NCBI RefSeq assembly: GCF_051014445.1 | Contig: NC_135147.1 | Span: forward strand, 24,828,479 to 24,892,478 | Origin: Colletes latitarsis | Lineage: Eukaryota; Arthropoda; Insecta; Hymenoptera; Colletidae | Direction: 5' to 3' | Length of the DNA stretch: 64,000 bases | Shown: piece after piece, positions 1-11,983 of the stretch | Position numbering within the stretch: the stretch's first letter is position 1 | Layout: every line of letters starts with the position of its first letter | Translations under genes and position numbers: made by a program | The notes under the pieces: model-generated | What the model was told of the DNA's origin: nothing | What the model saw: only the letters and a program-made list of their open reading frames with translations | Databases searched by the model: none

Positions 1-1155
1 GTTGAAGTTAGGTTCACTCCGCGTACGAAATACCTGTACGTTCGAGCGACTCTTTCTTGAAAATGCAGTTCCTTGGAGTTCCAGGGAACTCGTTTCGTCC
101 CTTCTCCTTTACTTACCCCGGGAGTGCGATTGATTGGGCTTCTTTGTTTTGTTGTTTTCCGCTCGCTCGCGTTCCTTTCTCCGTCGACGTTTCGTTCGAA
201 TGCCCTCGAGTACCGATTCGATTCGATTCGAAATTCGACTTCGCCGAGGCGACGGATGATTTCCGGTATGTTGCTCGATGGACTGTGATTTACTTCCTCC
301 GAGACTGACGTCTGCTCCGATCGATGGGGATTGTTTAAATTATTTTCGCATCTTCCACGGTCTCGATCAAACTACACCAAATCTCACAATCGCGTTTTCT
401 CGGTATAAAAATTCACACCTTTCTCAACACCTACTAAACTCTGAGGGAACATCGTTTGTGCAGAATATTCTAAATTTTAACAGCCATTTTTCTGTAAATC
501 GTACAAACTTAAAATCCTTTTCTTTCAATTCTCTTTAACATATTTTACTGATCGAAATCGTAACATTTCATCGCCTCTGAAATGCAATTAAATAATAATT
601 TACCATTAATTCTGTAGATGTTGTGACAGACGGGGACGTGGAATATTTTACAAGATGAATGAAAGAGTATCGATCAAGAACCAAAATTCCACTACTATTT
701 TCCAACGCGAGATCGGTCGATTATCGAGGGTAATAAGATTTACTGCGAAAAAATTCCATTTGTCGCGAAATCGAACAATATTTCGGGTATCAATCCCCAC
801 CCCAATAATTGCGACAAGAGTTTCGCGTTCCACAAGAATTCTGTCGCTTATCGGGAAATGGATTTGCGCAAAATCTTTCGCCGTTCTTCTCGAATTATTT
901 TCAGCAATACGACCGACATCGAGTTTCAGAATGTTCGAAGGATATTCCCCCGTTTTTATTAACCGGATAACAGTAAACCCTTTTTCGTGTCACGGTTAGA
1001 TCGATCTTCGTTCGACGTTCCGTTTATTTCCTCGCGAGGAAGCGGAGTCGTTCCGTTTTTGAATAAATCCAAGTTTCTCGCGTTCCGTGGGCTCGTGTAA
1101 AAATTGCTCGACGATGCAACGGATCCGCGATCCACGATCTACGCTCTCGGAGGGG
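1..1155. other. Unique non-coding DNA
   Basis: No repeat, RNA gene or recognisable protein is visible. Open frames here reach only 60-114 codons, overlap one another on both strands and have no domain signature. The sequence is CpG-rich with many TTCGA words, like other unique blocks of the window. Confidence 0.5.
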
Positions 1156-1171
1156 TTTTTTTTTTTTTTTT
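1156..1171 (+). repeat. Poly-T tract
   Basis: Sixteen consecutive T follow a run of four G. It could be an antisense poly-A tail remnant or simple slippage. No target-site duplication was recognised. Confidence 0.8.
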
Positions 1172-1621
1172 ATTTGTTTTTTCCATCGAAACGCTCTGCT
1201 GATTTATAAGAACGCGAGTAATTTTTATACGGCGACGCGAGCGTTAAAGCTATCAGTTACGGTTGTAACAAAACGTGAAAAATCATCGGTTATCAAATAC
1301 CAAAATGTGTGCGTTATCCCGTTGCATTGTTATTTTTTTACCTTCGTGGGATTAGTTCGCGGTAGTTTTCGGAATAAAAATCCGTTCCAGAACGCGGCTG
1401 GACGTGAAACGTGTTAAATTTGTCCGTGTATAACGATTTTTTAACTTGTAAAGTGCAAATTTTATTTTTTTATTACGAGGATGAAATTTGATTTATATTT
1501 AATGTTTCGCGTTTCCGACCCGCGTAAACTTTGCGTAAAAATAAAATTCGACAATTTACGATCAATACTTAATTTAAATACACGTCGTTTGCATTTTGAA
1601 AAATTGAAATCTTATTACGCG

Positions 1622-2120
1622 GGAAATTTCAAGGGAATCGTTCATTCATGGTCAGAAATGATATTTTCGGTAAGGAATTTTTTTTCTCAAAAGTGGGTAG
1701 GATTTCGGGGGTATGTCTATTCACCAAAAATGCTTATAATTGACCCCTGCAACTAAAAATAATTTTTCCAAGACGATTCGAAAATCTTTTTTTTCACCCA
1801 AAACTTTCAGCACTTACTCGAATTTTTTTCTCAAAAAGGGGTAGGATTTCGGGGGTATGTCTATTCACCAAAAATGCTTATAATTGACCCCTGAAACTAA
1901 AAATAATTTTTTTAGAACGATTTGAAACACGTGAAATTTCAGTGAAACATATCAACGTATGGTCAGACATTAGATTTTCGGTAAGGAATTTTTTTCTCGA
2001 AAATGCGTAAGATTTCGGGGGTATGTCTATTGACCAAAAATCATTGTAATTGATCCCCACAACTGAAAATAATTTTTCCAGAACGATTTAAAATTTTTCT
2101 TTTCGTCGAGAAATTCCATA
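1622..2120 (+). mobile_element. Family A transposon fragment (internal units only)
   Basis: Three imperfect copies of the family A internal unit of about 140-170 bp lie head to tail. Each begins near AATTTTTTTCTC, continues with a GTAGGATTTCGGGGGTATG-type segment, then a CACCAAAAATG-type segment, then TAATTTTTCCAGAACGA. The same units occur inside the full element at 22.7 kb. Neither terminal inverted repeat is present, so this is a fragment. The orientation given is that of the internal units in the 22.7 kb copy. No protein is encoded. Confidence 0.75.
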
Positions 2121-3721
2121 AGGTTTACTCGTCTGTGGTTACACGTTTAATGACGTTCGAATTTGTGTTTTCAAGTCAAGTTTTACCAAGTCCTTTTGTT
2201 TCCAGGTACCATCTCCACCTCGTTAGTAATTTCCATGAATTTCCATATTTCGTAATAGCAGAAAATAGAATCTCTTCGTTACCATTCGATTGAACAATTC
2301 AGCAAAAAGTATTCCCTTTCTTATTCTCGAATGTAACGATCCAATTTCCACAAAGACTTCTTTGATCTTCGACTCCAAATAAAGCATTGGGAACATTATT
2401 CCGCGGCATTAAATTCCAACGAAATCGTGTTTGCTATAAATTCTACGCGAAATGATCGTCGATTTGCGTTGGAACTCTAATAATGCTTTAGAGTTGTTTT
2501 AATCATTCTTCATTTCTCATTGTGCTTAAAACAATTCTATATATTCACAAACTGATTTTCTTTCTTTTCCCATGAATTTCTACAATTGTTTTTTACTTCA
2601 TATACTAAATACAAACGCTCTCTGTGGTATAGAAAACATAGTGTATACCATAATATTTAAATATTAAATAGTCAAATATTTATAATTTCGTGTCAACTTC
2701 GGGATAACATATACCATGATATTTAAATGTTAAATAGTCAAATATTTATAATTTTGTGTCACCGTCGGGATAAGTCCAAATTCGTAACTCCAATATTTAA
2801 CGTTTCGGTTCGAGTTTGAAGCTCTCTACGGAAAGTCCATTAATTTAATAGACTGCAAGAAATACACGAAGGGTCTGGTGCGTGTAATATTCCCTGGCAA
2901 TTTAGTGGCCGAAGTTTACGAATAATTACACTGACTAGACTCGTCGTGTATTTGTTGCCAATGAAGTTTCTGAAGAGGGCTCGAAAACAGAACCAAAACG
3001 CTATGCACTGGGAGTTATCCCCATAATTTCCTCCTACTCTGCGGCCAACCGTTAGTGGACTTTAATGTATTATACTAATTCGTCCTCACAGTCGATCAAA
3101 CACTGTTCAAACGAGATCATATTACTTTGATCATATTTGCACAACGTAAAAGCCTTCCTTTGATTTTTAAAAAATCATCAAAGTGTCATACTACCTCAAA
3201 CACATAATAAAATTAGCCTTCGAAACATTCAAAATTATATTAGGTCAAACACATTTATCCAGTGTTCCTGAATATTTAATTTAGTTTCTATCCAACTTGT
3301 TTCCACTTTGATCGCAAGGTAGGCATATTTAGTTTCCGATAGACCTAATATTTATTCCCAAATTTAATCAAACATCCGAGAATTCAGATTCGCGAAGCAA
3401 ACAATTTTTCGCCATCGATGGTTCGATCCGGGGCTCGTTTGATCGGAGATTCTTTTTCTTCTGGCTGATATATCGCGCGACAGGGGCGTATACAGCCGTG
3501 AAAAACGGGGGTCGTGGTTCCCTCGACTTTTGGCGGCCATCCAAGGAGGCCGAAGGCGCGAAAGGCTATTTCTTAAATCATCGTGTGTGTTCTCTTCCTC
3601 GCCGAATTCCGTCGCGGTAAACGAGCCCCTTCGATTACAAATTTCGTCACTTTGGGCCCCAAAATATACTTACAAACCAATCCCAACTTTGTCGAGCCTA
3701 AAAGTTCCCTAGCAACCATCT
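2121..3721. other. Unique AT-rich DNA
   Basis: Apart from the 66-bp duplication listed separately, nothing is recognisable. No long frame is present and no clear exon signature was found. Confidence 0.45.
2645..2776 (+). repeat. 66-bp tandem duplication
   Basis: Two adjacent copies start at 2645 and 2711, each beginning ATACCAT-ATATTTAAAT. They continue through a shared TAGTCAAATATTTATAATTT and end near CGGGATAA. The copies differ at only a few bases, which suggests a recent local duplication. Confidence 0.75.
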
Positions 3722-3875
3722 TTAACCCTAGATTTACGGGCATTGATACCTTAAAATACGATTTCATCAAATCGTATCAATCATCGATCAAATTCAATAT
3801 AAGTTGTTAAAAAATAATATTTACGTGTTCTGCAATTTTAAATATGGAATCTGACATCCGTAAATCCAGTGTTAA
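3722..3875. mobile_element. piggyBac-like MITE candidate, 154 bp
   Basis: The segment is bounded by TTAA at both ends (3722-3725 and 3872-3875). The left end reads TTAACCCTAGATTTACGG. The right end, read on the other strand, is TTAACACTGGATTTACGG, so about 16 of the first 18 bases match. TTAA duplication with ends beginning C-rich is characteristic of the piggyBac superfamily. At 154 bp it can only be a non-autonomous copy. Homology to a known element was not tested. Confidence 0.6.
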
Positions 3876-6800
3876 AATCACAATATTCAATATTTCTTTC
3901 ACCGAATAAATATGAATTTCCAAACCTTTTAGGGAATGTAAATAACGCGTTGTATTTTGCTCTGTTGGCCGTCAAAAATAGTTTATTACTTCCAACGAAT
4001 TGCCATGCTCGCGTCAAATGAAAGAACGTCCCATTTTCTTCGTTATTCACCTTCCTCGGACTCTATCGCTCGGACCATAGTTACGTACGAGTTCCGTAAA
4101 TGGGAATTTCGCGATGAAAATGGTCAGAGCAATGCGTTTCTTCCGTTGCCCCAGGTTGCTTCCTGGCGCTTTCTGAAGGATCCTCCACGCAGGCAGCGTC
4201 GTCTCGGGGGTTCGAGGCTCGCGCGAAGAGGGATGGATGTACGTGACCGCCATCCCTCTTCTTGCCATCCGACGCTTCAATTTCAGGGCAATTCTCGTCG
4301 GCCGAGTGGCAATTCGCAGCCAGTGCATCGACCACCGACACGAAACGAGATTTCTATCCGTCGGAATGAGCTAATGCACTGGCAAGTTCGCCATGGCGAT
4401 CTCCTGTCCTCGTTTATATCGGCCGAAGACGAATGGCCTTGTTTGGAGCAGCTTGCGGGAATTTGTCCCCGTTACGGGCGGTTTGCGTGATTTTTACGTC
4501 TTTTGCTGACAAATGGACGCGGATAAAGAACGTCCAGCCACGTTACAGCGTTGAACCGCGTCTCGAAGCTGCGGAAAAATTTTAATCATCGTTCGTTAGT
4601 ATGGCCTCTCGTCGCGCGGAGAAATTTTTCGCGAACAGATCGAAAAAAACGTACGTTTCGACCCTCCGTCGTTTTGGGTCCTCCTACCCAAACACGCGAA
4701 GAACAAACATCAATCTAGAGGACAGAGACACGGAATTACCATAGAGAAACGTTTTACTTTTCGTGCAATCCCATTTGGGAATTCTTCTTTTCTTTTTGCC
4801 ATAAATACACGTAGACCTTTCTCCGCTTTTTATTCCGTAGATTGATATCTGTCCCCTGTCTCTTTCCGCGTGTCGAGGAGGTCGAAATTAATGTTAGGTT
4901 CAATTTATACTCGGAATGTATTAAATCTCGAAGTCGCGGTAGAAAAGTTCCTGGATCCGCGAAATTTTGGCGCGACAATTGAAACGACTGGGACCGTCTC
5001 TCGGGTGGATTCCCCCGTTTACCAGCGGCGGACTTTTAATTCGAATCGCATAAGCTGCGAAATGTAAATAGGAGGGAAGTTTGCCAAGTGTTTTCGGAGT
5101 TCGTCTAAACTGCGAGGAAAGGGAAACAGGTAAATAGACGACACGGTCGTGTCAGGCGCTGAAACAAATGTCTCCGAGTTGAATTCCCCGTTACCGTAGC
5201 AGACGTTTTTCATTCGTCGATGACAGCCGTGCAGAGCGAATTTTCGGTGTTGCTAATTGATCGACGGCTGATTAAATAATACACCCGTTTGACCGAGCGT
5301 TTCCTTCCCTCTCGTCCAATTAGAACGATTTATTCCTGAATTTTGTCCCGTCAAAGAAGCATTTAATTCGCTTCGAAAGATTCGATTTAGAAGGTATTTA
5401 AAAATAATACAGATCTCACAGATCGTTAGTGTTTTATCCCGGTATTTTCATCGCAAAATTGAGACACGTTACCTGGTCCTGTTCAAGGTTCCGTTTCGAT
5501 TGAGATAGACCGACGCGAGCTAACAGCGCGGATTCCCGCGCAAATCCTCTTGGGGTTGTAAAGCCCGAGATTAATCACCGTGGCACGCCTTAACTCGAAC
5601 AATCATCCGACAAACTAATATTGGCTGATAAATTTCGATGCTACAGCAAGTAATGCCGCGCGAAATGTCGGTTACTCGCGCGTTACTCTAATCCCCGCGT
5701 TCGTGGACGAATTTTTACCCCGGATTCGAGCACTGGAATTTTCTATCACCGACGGTCTCCGAAACTTATTCACCGCGAGTAAATTCGTCGATCCAACAGC
5801 TGTGGCGATCCTTATTTTCTCCTGGATACTTGTAAAAAATTAGACACAATTACTACTCCGCTTTCGAGCGAATTGCTTGAATTCAAATTGAAACAGTTAA
5901 GACTCTTCATGAACTCTAACGAGCTAAAATACAGGAAATTTTAACCTATAACCGATTTCATTCGTCTCTTTCTAGAATATTTTCCTATAATTGTCCCGTT
6001 AACGTGCTTCGTCCTGCGTGAATACTCTTTTTAATTTTCAAACGCAGAGAGTTCGCGACGATTCAGATTCCAGGGGGTCGTGACTTTGTTTCAACGAGTC
6101 AATTTCCTTTGTAGCCGAGACCCGGTGGGAGATTAAATTTCGTCGCGAGAGCAGATGACGAATTAATTTACATTCGAACGCCTGATGCCATTCTCTCGTC
6201 CTCGTTGTCGGGTGATCACGCGTTATCGTAGTTTTCTCTCGGCGGTTTGCTCGAAGTTGCGCCCCAACGCAACGCGGAACGCACACAATGAACACGCGAC
6301 CCAGTTTTCGTCGATGTTCGCCCACTCGACGTGAAATATTATTGCACTTGAAAAATCCCCGACTCGATGTATTTATGTGCGCGTTGAGAACGTGCTTCAA
6401 CATTCGCGGGTCCATTTTATACGCGCGGCATGCAAACCGTGGCAGAATTCGATGATCAAACTTTGCCAATATACTTCAGATTCCTTGAGTCGCGTTAGTT
6501 TAAAATTTTAGTGCAATCTTATTAATAAAATTGAACATTCAGTATTTATATACTCAATTTGCACGTATATTATTACAGAATGAGTTACATCAACCCTCTA
6601 TAGTCGAAATTATGTTTCAGAAACAAATTATACAAACACCAATAATGGGGTACGAGAAATCGAGAGATAAATTTCAAGAAACAAATTTTTAGCCTCGCTA
6701 TTTTAGTGTGAGATTTTCTAAAATAATTGTTTACAAGCCCCATACCATTATCGATTAAATTGAAAAGAATATACCAGTTGAAAATAATTTCCGTGGAATA

Positions 6801-7419
6801 TTTTCTTTGTTTTCGTCGCGAAAACACGAACAGTCGCAAGGGGGTGTAAAAGAACTCTGAATTCCCGCAGTCGCCCCGACCGTGGCACTTCCGGTAGTTC
6901 CAGGGAGAGTTGCTTCTGGCCGACGATTAACAAGTTTCGGTTTCGTGCGTGCCTAAGAAAGCCCGAGGAACTTTCGCGCGGGCAAGAACGATTATCATCG
7001 CGGAAAGTTGGAGTTTCCGCGAACCGTACGAGAACTCCACGTTGCCCTCGATTTTTTCCTCCCCCCACCCTCTCCCTTTGGCCTCTGTTTTTTTTTTTTA
7101 CACCCTCCGACTCGCGACCGTTGCCCCTTTAATTTTATCGCGCTTTACTTTCGCCTGTTATTTCGCGCATCGGAGTCCGCCATTGTTATTCCGAGCCGTC
7201 GTGTTTGCGATAATTACTCCGCTCCGGGGAATAATTCGTTTCGTTGTTTGGTATTAATTTTCCGTTCCGGGGTCAGGTTTCTTCGACTATTCGAAATGTT
7301 TAAATGGCTGGAGTAAGTTTTAAATTAAAATTTAGGGTTAATTACCCTCATATGGAATACCTCTTATACACATGTTTGACTTGCTTGCAGAACTTTTATG
7401 AAAACTTCGATATTTTATG
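3876..7419. other. Unique CpG-rich DNA
   Basis: This is a long unique block with many CGCG and TCGA words. The largest frame (3957-4490, + strand, 177 codons) starts close to the end of the MITE. Two minus-strand frames overlap it, it is Arg/Pro/Ser-rich, and I recognise no domain in it. A perfect 12-bp hairpin lies inside it. Another frame (6038-6469, minus, 143 codons) is equally uninformative. The region may contain regulatory DNA, but nothing specific can be called. Confidence 0.45.
4225..4261. other. Perfect 12-bp inverted repeat (hairpin)
   Basis: GAAGAGGGATGG at 4225-4236 is followed by a 13-base loop and its exact reverse complement at 4250-4261. No T-run or transposon end adjoins it. 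The stem is too short for a typical microRNA precursor. Confidence 0.7.
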
Positions 7420-7665
7420 CTCTTTTGACCGGAGTCAAATTAAGAGTCAAATTAAAAATATAATTACTTTTTTTACCGAGGTCCTCATTTTCGAATATCG
7501 AATTTAGTAAAACTGTATCATTTTTGGAAGGCTTAACGTGTTCTACGAAATGTTTAAACCAGTTAGTAAAGGTATCTGAGTCCAACCAGAAGGTTGTGCT
7601 TCGAATATGGTTCCATGAGGAGCATTTTCAATTCATGCTTTAATATTGCTGTGTTCCAAATTAGG
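7420..7665 (+). repeat. Diverged dispersed repeat (partner at 52.3 kb)
   Basis: Ordered short matches are shared with 52265-52545: an ATTTTATGCT-TTTT segment, then AGTCAAATT, then GAGG-CCTCATT, and finally TGCTTTAATATTGC-GTGTTCCAAA. Order and spacing are similar in the two places, which suggests two old copies of one element. Ends and class are unknown. Confidence 0.4.
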
Positions 7666-9463
7666 AATGTATTAGGGCTACTGACTCTATCTTCACACTT
7701 GCGACTAGAAAATTATTATCGTTCCTTAGAAAATAATAAAAACACGTCGACAACGTCGTCAGAAATTGTCGAACTCCAATGCCAAGAGATTACCCGTTTA
7801 AATTTTTATTCGAGGAGTCTCGACCCGTAAATCTCGTGTGTTTCTCGATCCCTCAGCGTTCCACAAACATCCCGACGCCATCCTCTTTTTTCCGTTCGCG
7901 ATAACGGTCGATGTACGTCGTCGAGAGGCAGGGAATTCGAACGTCAGTTCCTAATTTCGTCCCCGATGCGTCGGGACACGGCGGGGGAGCGCAGGTTGGG
8001 CGTAAATCTCGGTTTATATTTATGGGAGCGCCAAGGTGGCCACATTGCAACCCCCATCCATCGTATCAGACGTTACAAGAGACACGACTTACGACCCAGC
8101 TCGAATTCGAGTTCGAGTTCGAGTTCGAGTTCGAGTTCGAGTTCGAGTTCGAAGGACGATGGTATCGAATTTTGAAAGGTCTCTCTGGAACGTCGATGTT
8201 TTAAATCCTCCGGCGACGTTTCAATCGTCCCGCGGTCGGAATTCCTTGTAAACATCCGGTTATCGAATCCGTCGGATATCTTTTAGACTCGCCCCTGTTC
8301 CGTTTCACTCGATAAAGTGCGCCGTCGTTCGACGGTATTACTGCTCGGGTTTCTATTCTCGGCGAGTTGTTTCCTTTTCGGGTTACGAACGCGACGAAAA
8401 ACAAGTTCCGCGTTAAAACTACGACGATTATTTTGCCCGTTCCCCGCGACGCTGGACGATTCTATAAAATTCCTTTCTTTTCGGGGTCGTTGCAGACTGA
8501 AGATATTAACTACCTTAGCTTTTTAACGGCGAAAACTGAGGATCAAGGGACGAAATTAATTCTTTCCGAGGGAGAAACCACTTTCTGTATTGGCACTTAT
8601 GCTTTCGAAATTGGTAGAAAGTAGTTTTTCATTTTTAATTCTCATCTAGACACGTTAATAGACAATGTCTCGAATCGTTTATTAACTCATATTTATTAGT
8701 TTGTTAAGTGTCGTGTATGTCAAATTGCTCTCCATCTAAAAGTCTTTGTATACTCAATAGTGTCGAAGGTCAGGGATACTGTAATTTTGGGAAATTAATT
8801 TACGCCTTAAAATCGAGTTACCACAAATAGAAGTATCGGTATTTCTCCCTTATTGTTGTCTGAAACCCACAGGTGTTTAAATAAAAATTGTGAGAGGAAC
8901 ATTTCGAGTAATGTCGGACCCAATATGGCGGTGTACTACTTGTCTGACTAGGTGCGAGGTTCTTTCCCTCGGTCTGATCAACAAGGGTAGCATTCTACTT
9001 GTTTGCTCAGGCGTAACGATATTCTCCATGTTTGTTCGGTGGAAGTTACATTATCTAAGGAGGGGGAAGACTGTACCTAGATCCTTTTCTCTCGTTCAAA
9101 CAGAAAGGAATATTCTTTCTATTCGAGAACCGTTTTATTCTACGATATTTTGACCCACCAAGAACGATCCTATTTTATTTATCTTCTCAAGACGGCTCCT
9201 ATTGCCCTGTCTTGTATTTCTTGCTACAGTGGACCGACTATAAGCGGATCACATTCATTTCGTCTGGTCGTAGCTGCATCTTACACCGCTCGCGTGACTA
9301 TAGTTTATCTTCGTGCAGAGTGCTTTTACGGGGGAAAATTGATCGGTACATACGCGGTTAAAAAACAGAAAAATATACACGTTGATTCGCGTTAAAGATG
9401 CAAGAGAATAAATTGTGGAAACTAAGACGAAGGCTGGAAATTGATCTTATTTCAACTACCTGA
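7666..9463. other. Unique DNA with one microsatellite
   Basis: Apart from the hexanucleotide array at 8.1 kb, nothing is recognisable. Several frames of 60-97 codons overlap on both strands around 7.9-8.6 kb; their runs of repeated dipeptides come only from the microsatellite. Confidence 0.45.
8106..8152 (+). repeat. (TTCGAG)n microsatellite, about 7.8 copies
   Basis: Seven perfect TTCGAG hexamers are followed by a partial one. The period of six keeps all frames open, so the array translates as Glu-Phe, Ser-Ser or Arg-Val dipeptides depending on frame. Each unit contains a TCGA palindrome. Confidence 0.9.
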
Positions 9464-9840
9464 TTAAAGAATTTAATATCTCGTCTGACTGTATATAGAA
9501 CTTCCACTTGCCTGAGTATAGACAGTTTCAATCAATTTCCATTAATAAAGACGTAAATTATTTCACATGTCTGACCATATATCGAATCTATTCTAATTGA
9601 TGTCTTGTGTGACTATATATAAAATTTCTTCCACTTGAATATAGTCTGAACATCTTAATCGACTTCCACTTATTATAATCGGTTATTTCTCTCGTCTGAC
9701 CATATATTGGTTATTCCACTTGCCCAATTACAAGTTCGAACTTACTTCAATTTTTTCCCTACAAATGAAACTTATTCCCCTCGCGTGATAACAAATACCA
9801 TCTCATCCCCTGTCTGACCACACTCTATCCCCATTGTACG
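9464..9840 (+). repeat. Satellite B, short (unexpanded) block
   Basis: This block aligns with the large B array at 12-13.3 kb, including both edges. The left edge shares ATTAAAGAATTT followed by a CTCGTCTGACTG segment. The right edge shares a CCCCTGTCTGACCA segment followed by CATTGTAC or TATTGTAC. Between the edges it holds only about one full unit plus parts, where the other block holds about nine. It looks like an unexpanded copy of the same locus. Confidence 0.7.
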
Positions 9841-11983
9841 CACAAAAGCAGGCAATCTAATCATTCAGAGACTTCGATAAAATTTTGACGAATCGTTCGC
9901 GAAACATTTGACGCCACAATTGAAAAAACGCTGATCGCAGGTCGTTCGTTTATCTATCTCGCGCAAATTTGTCGCCTCATCTGTCGTTCTCCGCTGTCCA
10001 AGCGTCATATACTCAAATCGGTAACCGGAGAATGCCACTCGAGCTTCGACGAGTTTCGCCGCAGCGTTCCCAACGTTCGTGAAAACAAACACCGAAAGTT
10101 GGCCGAAACGAGCGTCATTTACGCGCGTTTTCTCGCGGGCCTGTGATCAGCCAACCCCCAGGTTCCTGTTTCCGAAAGGGGATGTTTCGCGTTCTCGATT
10201 TCCGGTTCACGGTCGGGGTTTTCGCGTCGGCGGAAGACCGGAAGCAAGACGCGACCGGGAAACGAGGGCGTAACAATGTCTTCCGAAACAATGGACGTTG
10301 TAAAGCGACCCTCTGCTAAACGGCGGACCGCGTTTCGAACAGCGGTTTGTTTATGGGCCGCAGGGTAACGCGTTTCCGCGATACTGGCCGAATTTACGGC
10401 CGTACGTTGGCTCGGTTCTTCTGATTCGAACAGTTTAATTGCCAGGGAATTGGACCAGCGACGAGGATTCGCGTTCCAGGGGATGATTAGTATCTCCGTG
10501 TTACGCTGAAGGGAGAATTCAGTTCACGAGGAACGATCTACGGTTTTTATTAAGCTTTTGTCGGAAAATATCGGACGCGTATCTCCTATTTTACTGGCTA
10601 CGATGTTTAGGTTTGCGTACGGAGTCGAATTGGGGACAGAATAGTACAAATTTACTTCACTATCCCCTTCGATTCGAAAATTACCTTTTTAAATAATTGT
10701 CTAAATTGTGGGTTGTCTGATTTAAGAAAAAATGGTACTAAATAGAGATTTTTATGTTCAATTTAATTTCCTAATTGACTGGCTAAGTTAACACTAATAT
10801 TAGTGTGTCGTTTGACCCTCGAATAAGCTTGTTGCAACACTTTCATAAAAAGACACGGTTTACGCTCGAAGCTTCAATCAATATCAATTGTCAGGATCTT
10901 AATATAGATAGTCTGATTAGGATGATCCCGTGACTCAATATAAGACCAAGTTTTCAAAGTAATTTTAAAATGTGGCACCTAAAAAGGTATCTTAAAAGCT
11001 TTACTTATCCTTCCCCCAAAAAGGGATCCAGTGTTTTTAAAATAAAATAAATACTCGAGCCAATCGAATAACAAAAAAATAACGCGACCATGAATTTTAA
11101 AAAAATCCAGAGTCTCCCTTTTCCTTTCCGTCAGTCACACCAAAAGACGTTACGTCTTCGAGCTGCTTTTGCATGAACAATCATCCACTTTAAGGTTGCA
11201 CGACTATCGCACGGGACTCCCTGTGTACCGGTTCGTCGCTGAATTTTTAACGATCCCCTGTATAATTCAGAGGCGTTTCAGATGTCCTGAAAAGTACGAA
11301 GACAGAGACTCCCGTGGACTGGTTAGCAGATTTGAATCTCGACTCGTTTAACCGCGGCGCCGGATTGTTACCGCTTCCGAGAAACTTTCGGTCGCTGTTC
11401 TTTTCCCCGGTTGCGCGCGCGTGGGGGTATATTACTCGCGATACTCCGGTTATCCGCGCGAGAAGCGATCCTGATCCCGCGATACGAGCGCAGAATCCGC
11501 GAAAGAAGAGAGAAAATTCGCGGTATCCTTTGGGACTCAAATCTGGTTCCGTGTTTCATCACTGCTCGGAATACTGTCCGTTCCACGGGAGCCGTTCTCC
11601 CCTATTCTTTCTCCGCCACCCGTATATTTCACTTCCGTTGGTCCATTACCTGCACAGAATGAACTTCCGGGTTGCACGGTTGCGCTCGCGTACGGCAAAC
11701 AAGAAGGAAAGAAAACTTCAGAAAATTCGAGACTCCGCCGTGTACGGGTAAACTCGACCGTTGGTTCTAGCGATGTTCCTCTTTCTCTCTCTCTGACGCG
11801 CGACGACGGGCCTGAGACGGTGTTTTCCTAACATAAATCCGTTTTTAGAGCCGGCTGTTCCCGCACGGTCGAGCTCTTCGACCGTTACGCTACGCCGTTG
11901 GATGACATTCTTAATTGCGGGACGCTTTTAATCGCTGAGACGTACGAAAAAATACTTTTTGAGGGCTTGAAACTGATTAGAAT
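9841..11983. other. Unique CpG-rich DNA
   Basis: No repeat or gene was recognised. The frame at 11314-11751 (+, 145 codons) and overlapping minus-strand frames are Arg/Ser-rich and open on both strands, as expected by chance in such composition. AT-rich DNA occupies about 10.6-11.1 kb. Confidence 0.45.

Noticed and set aside
3410..3440. GGTTCGATCC resembling a tRNA T-loop
   Set aside because: No matching acceptor or anticodon stem upstream.
3957..4490. 177-codon frame on the + strand
   Set aside because: Two minus-strand frames overlap it, it is rich in Arg, Pro and Ser as expected from CpG-rich DNA, contains a hairpin, and shows no domain.
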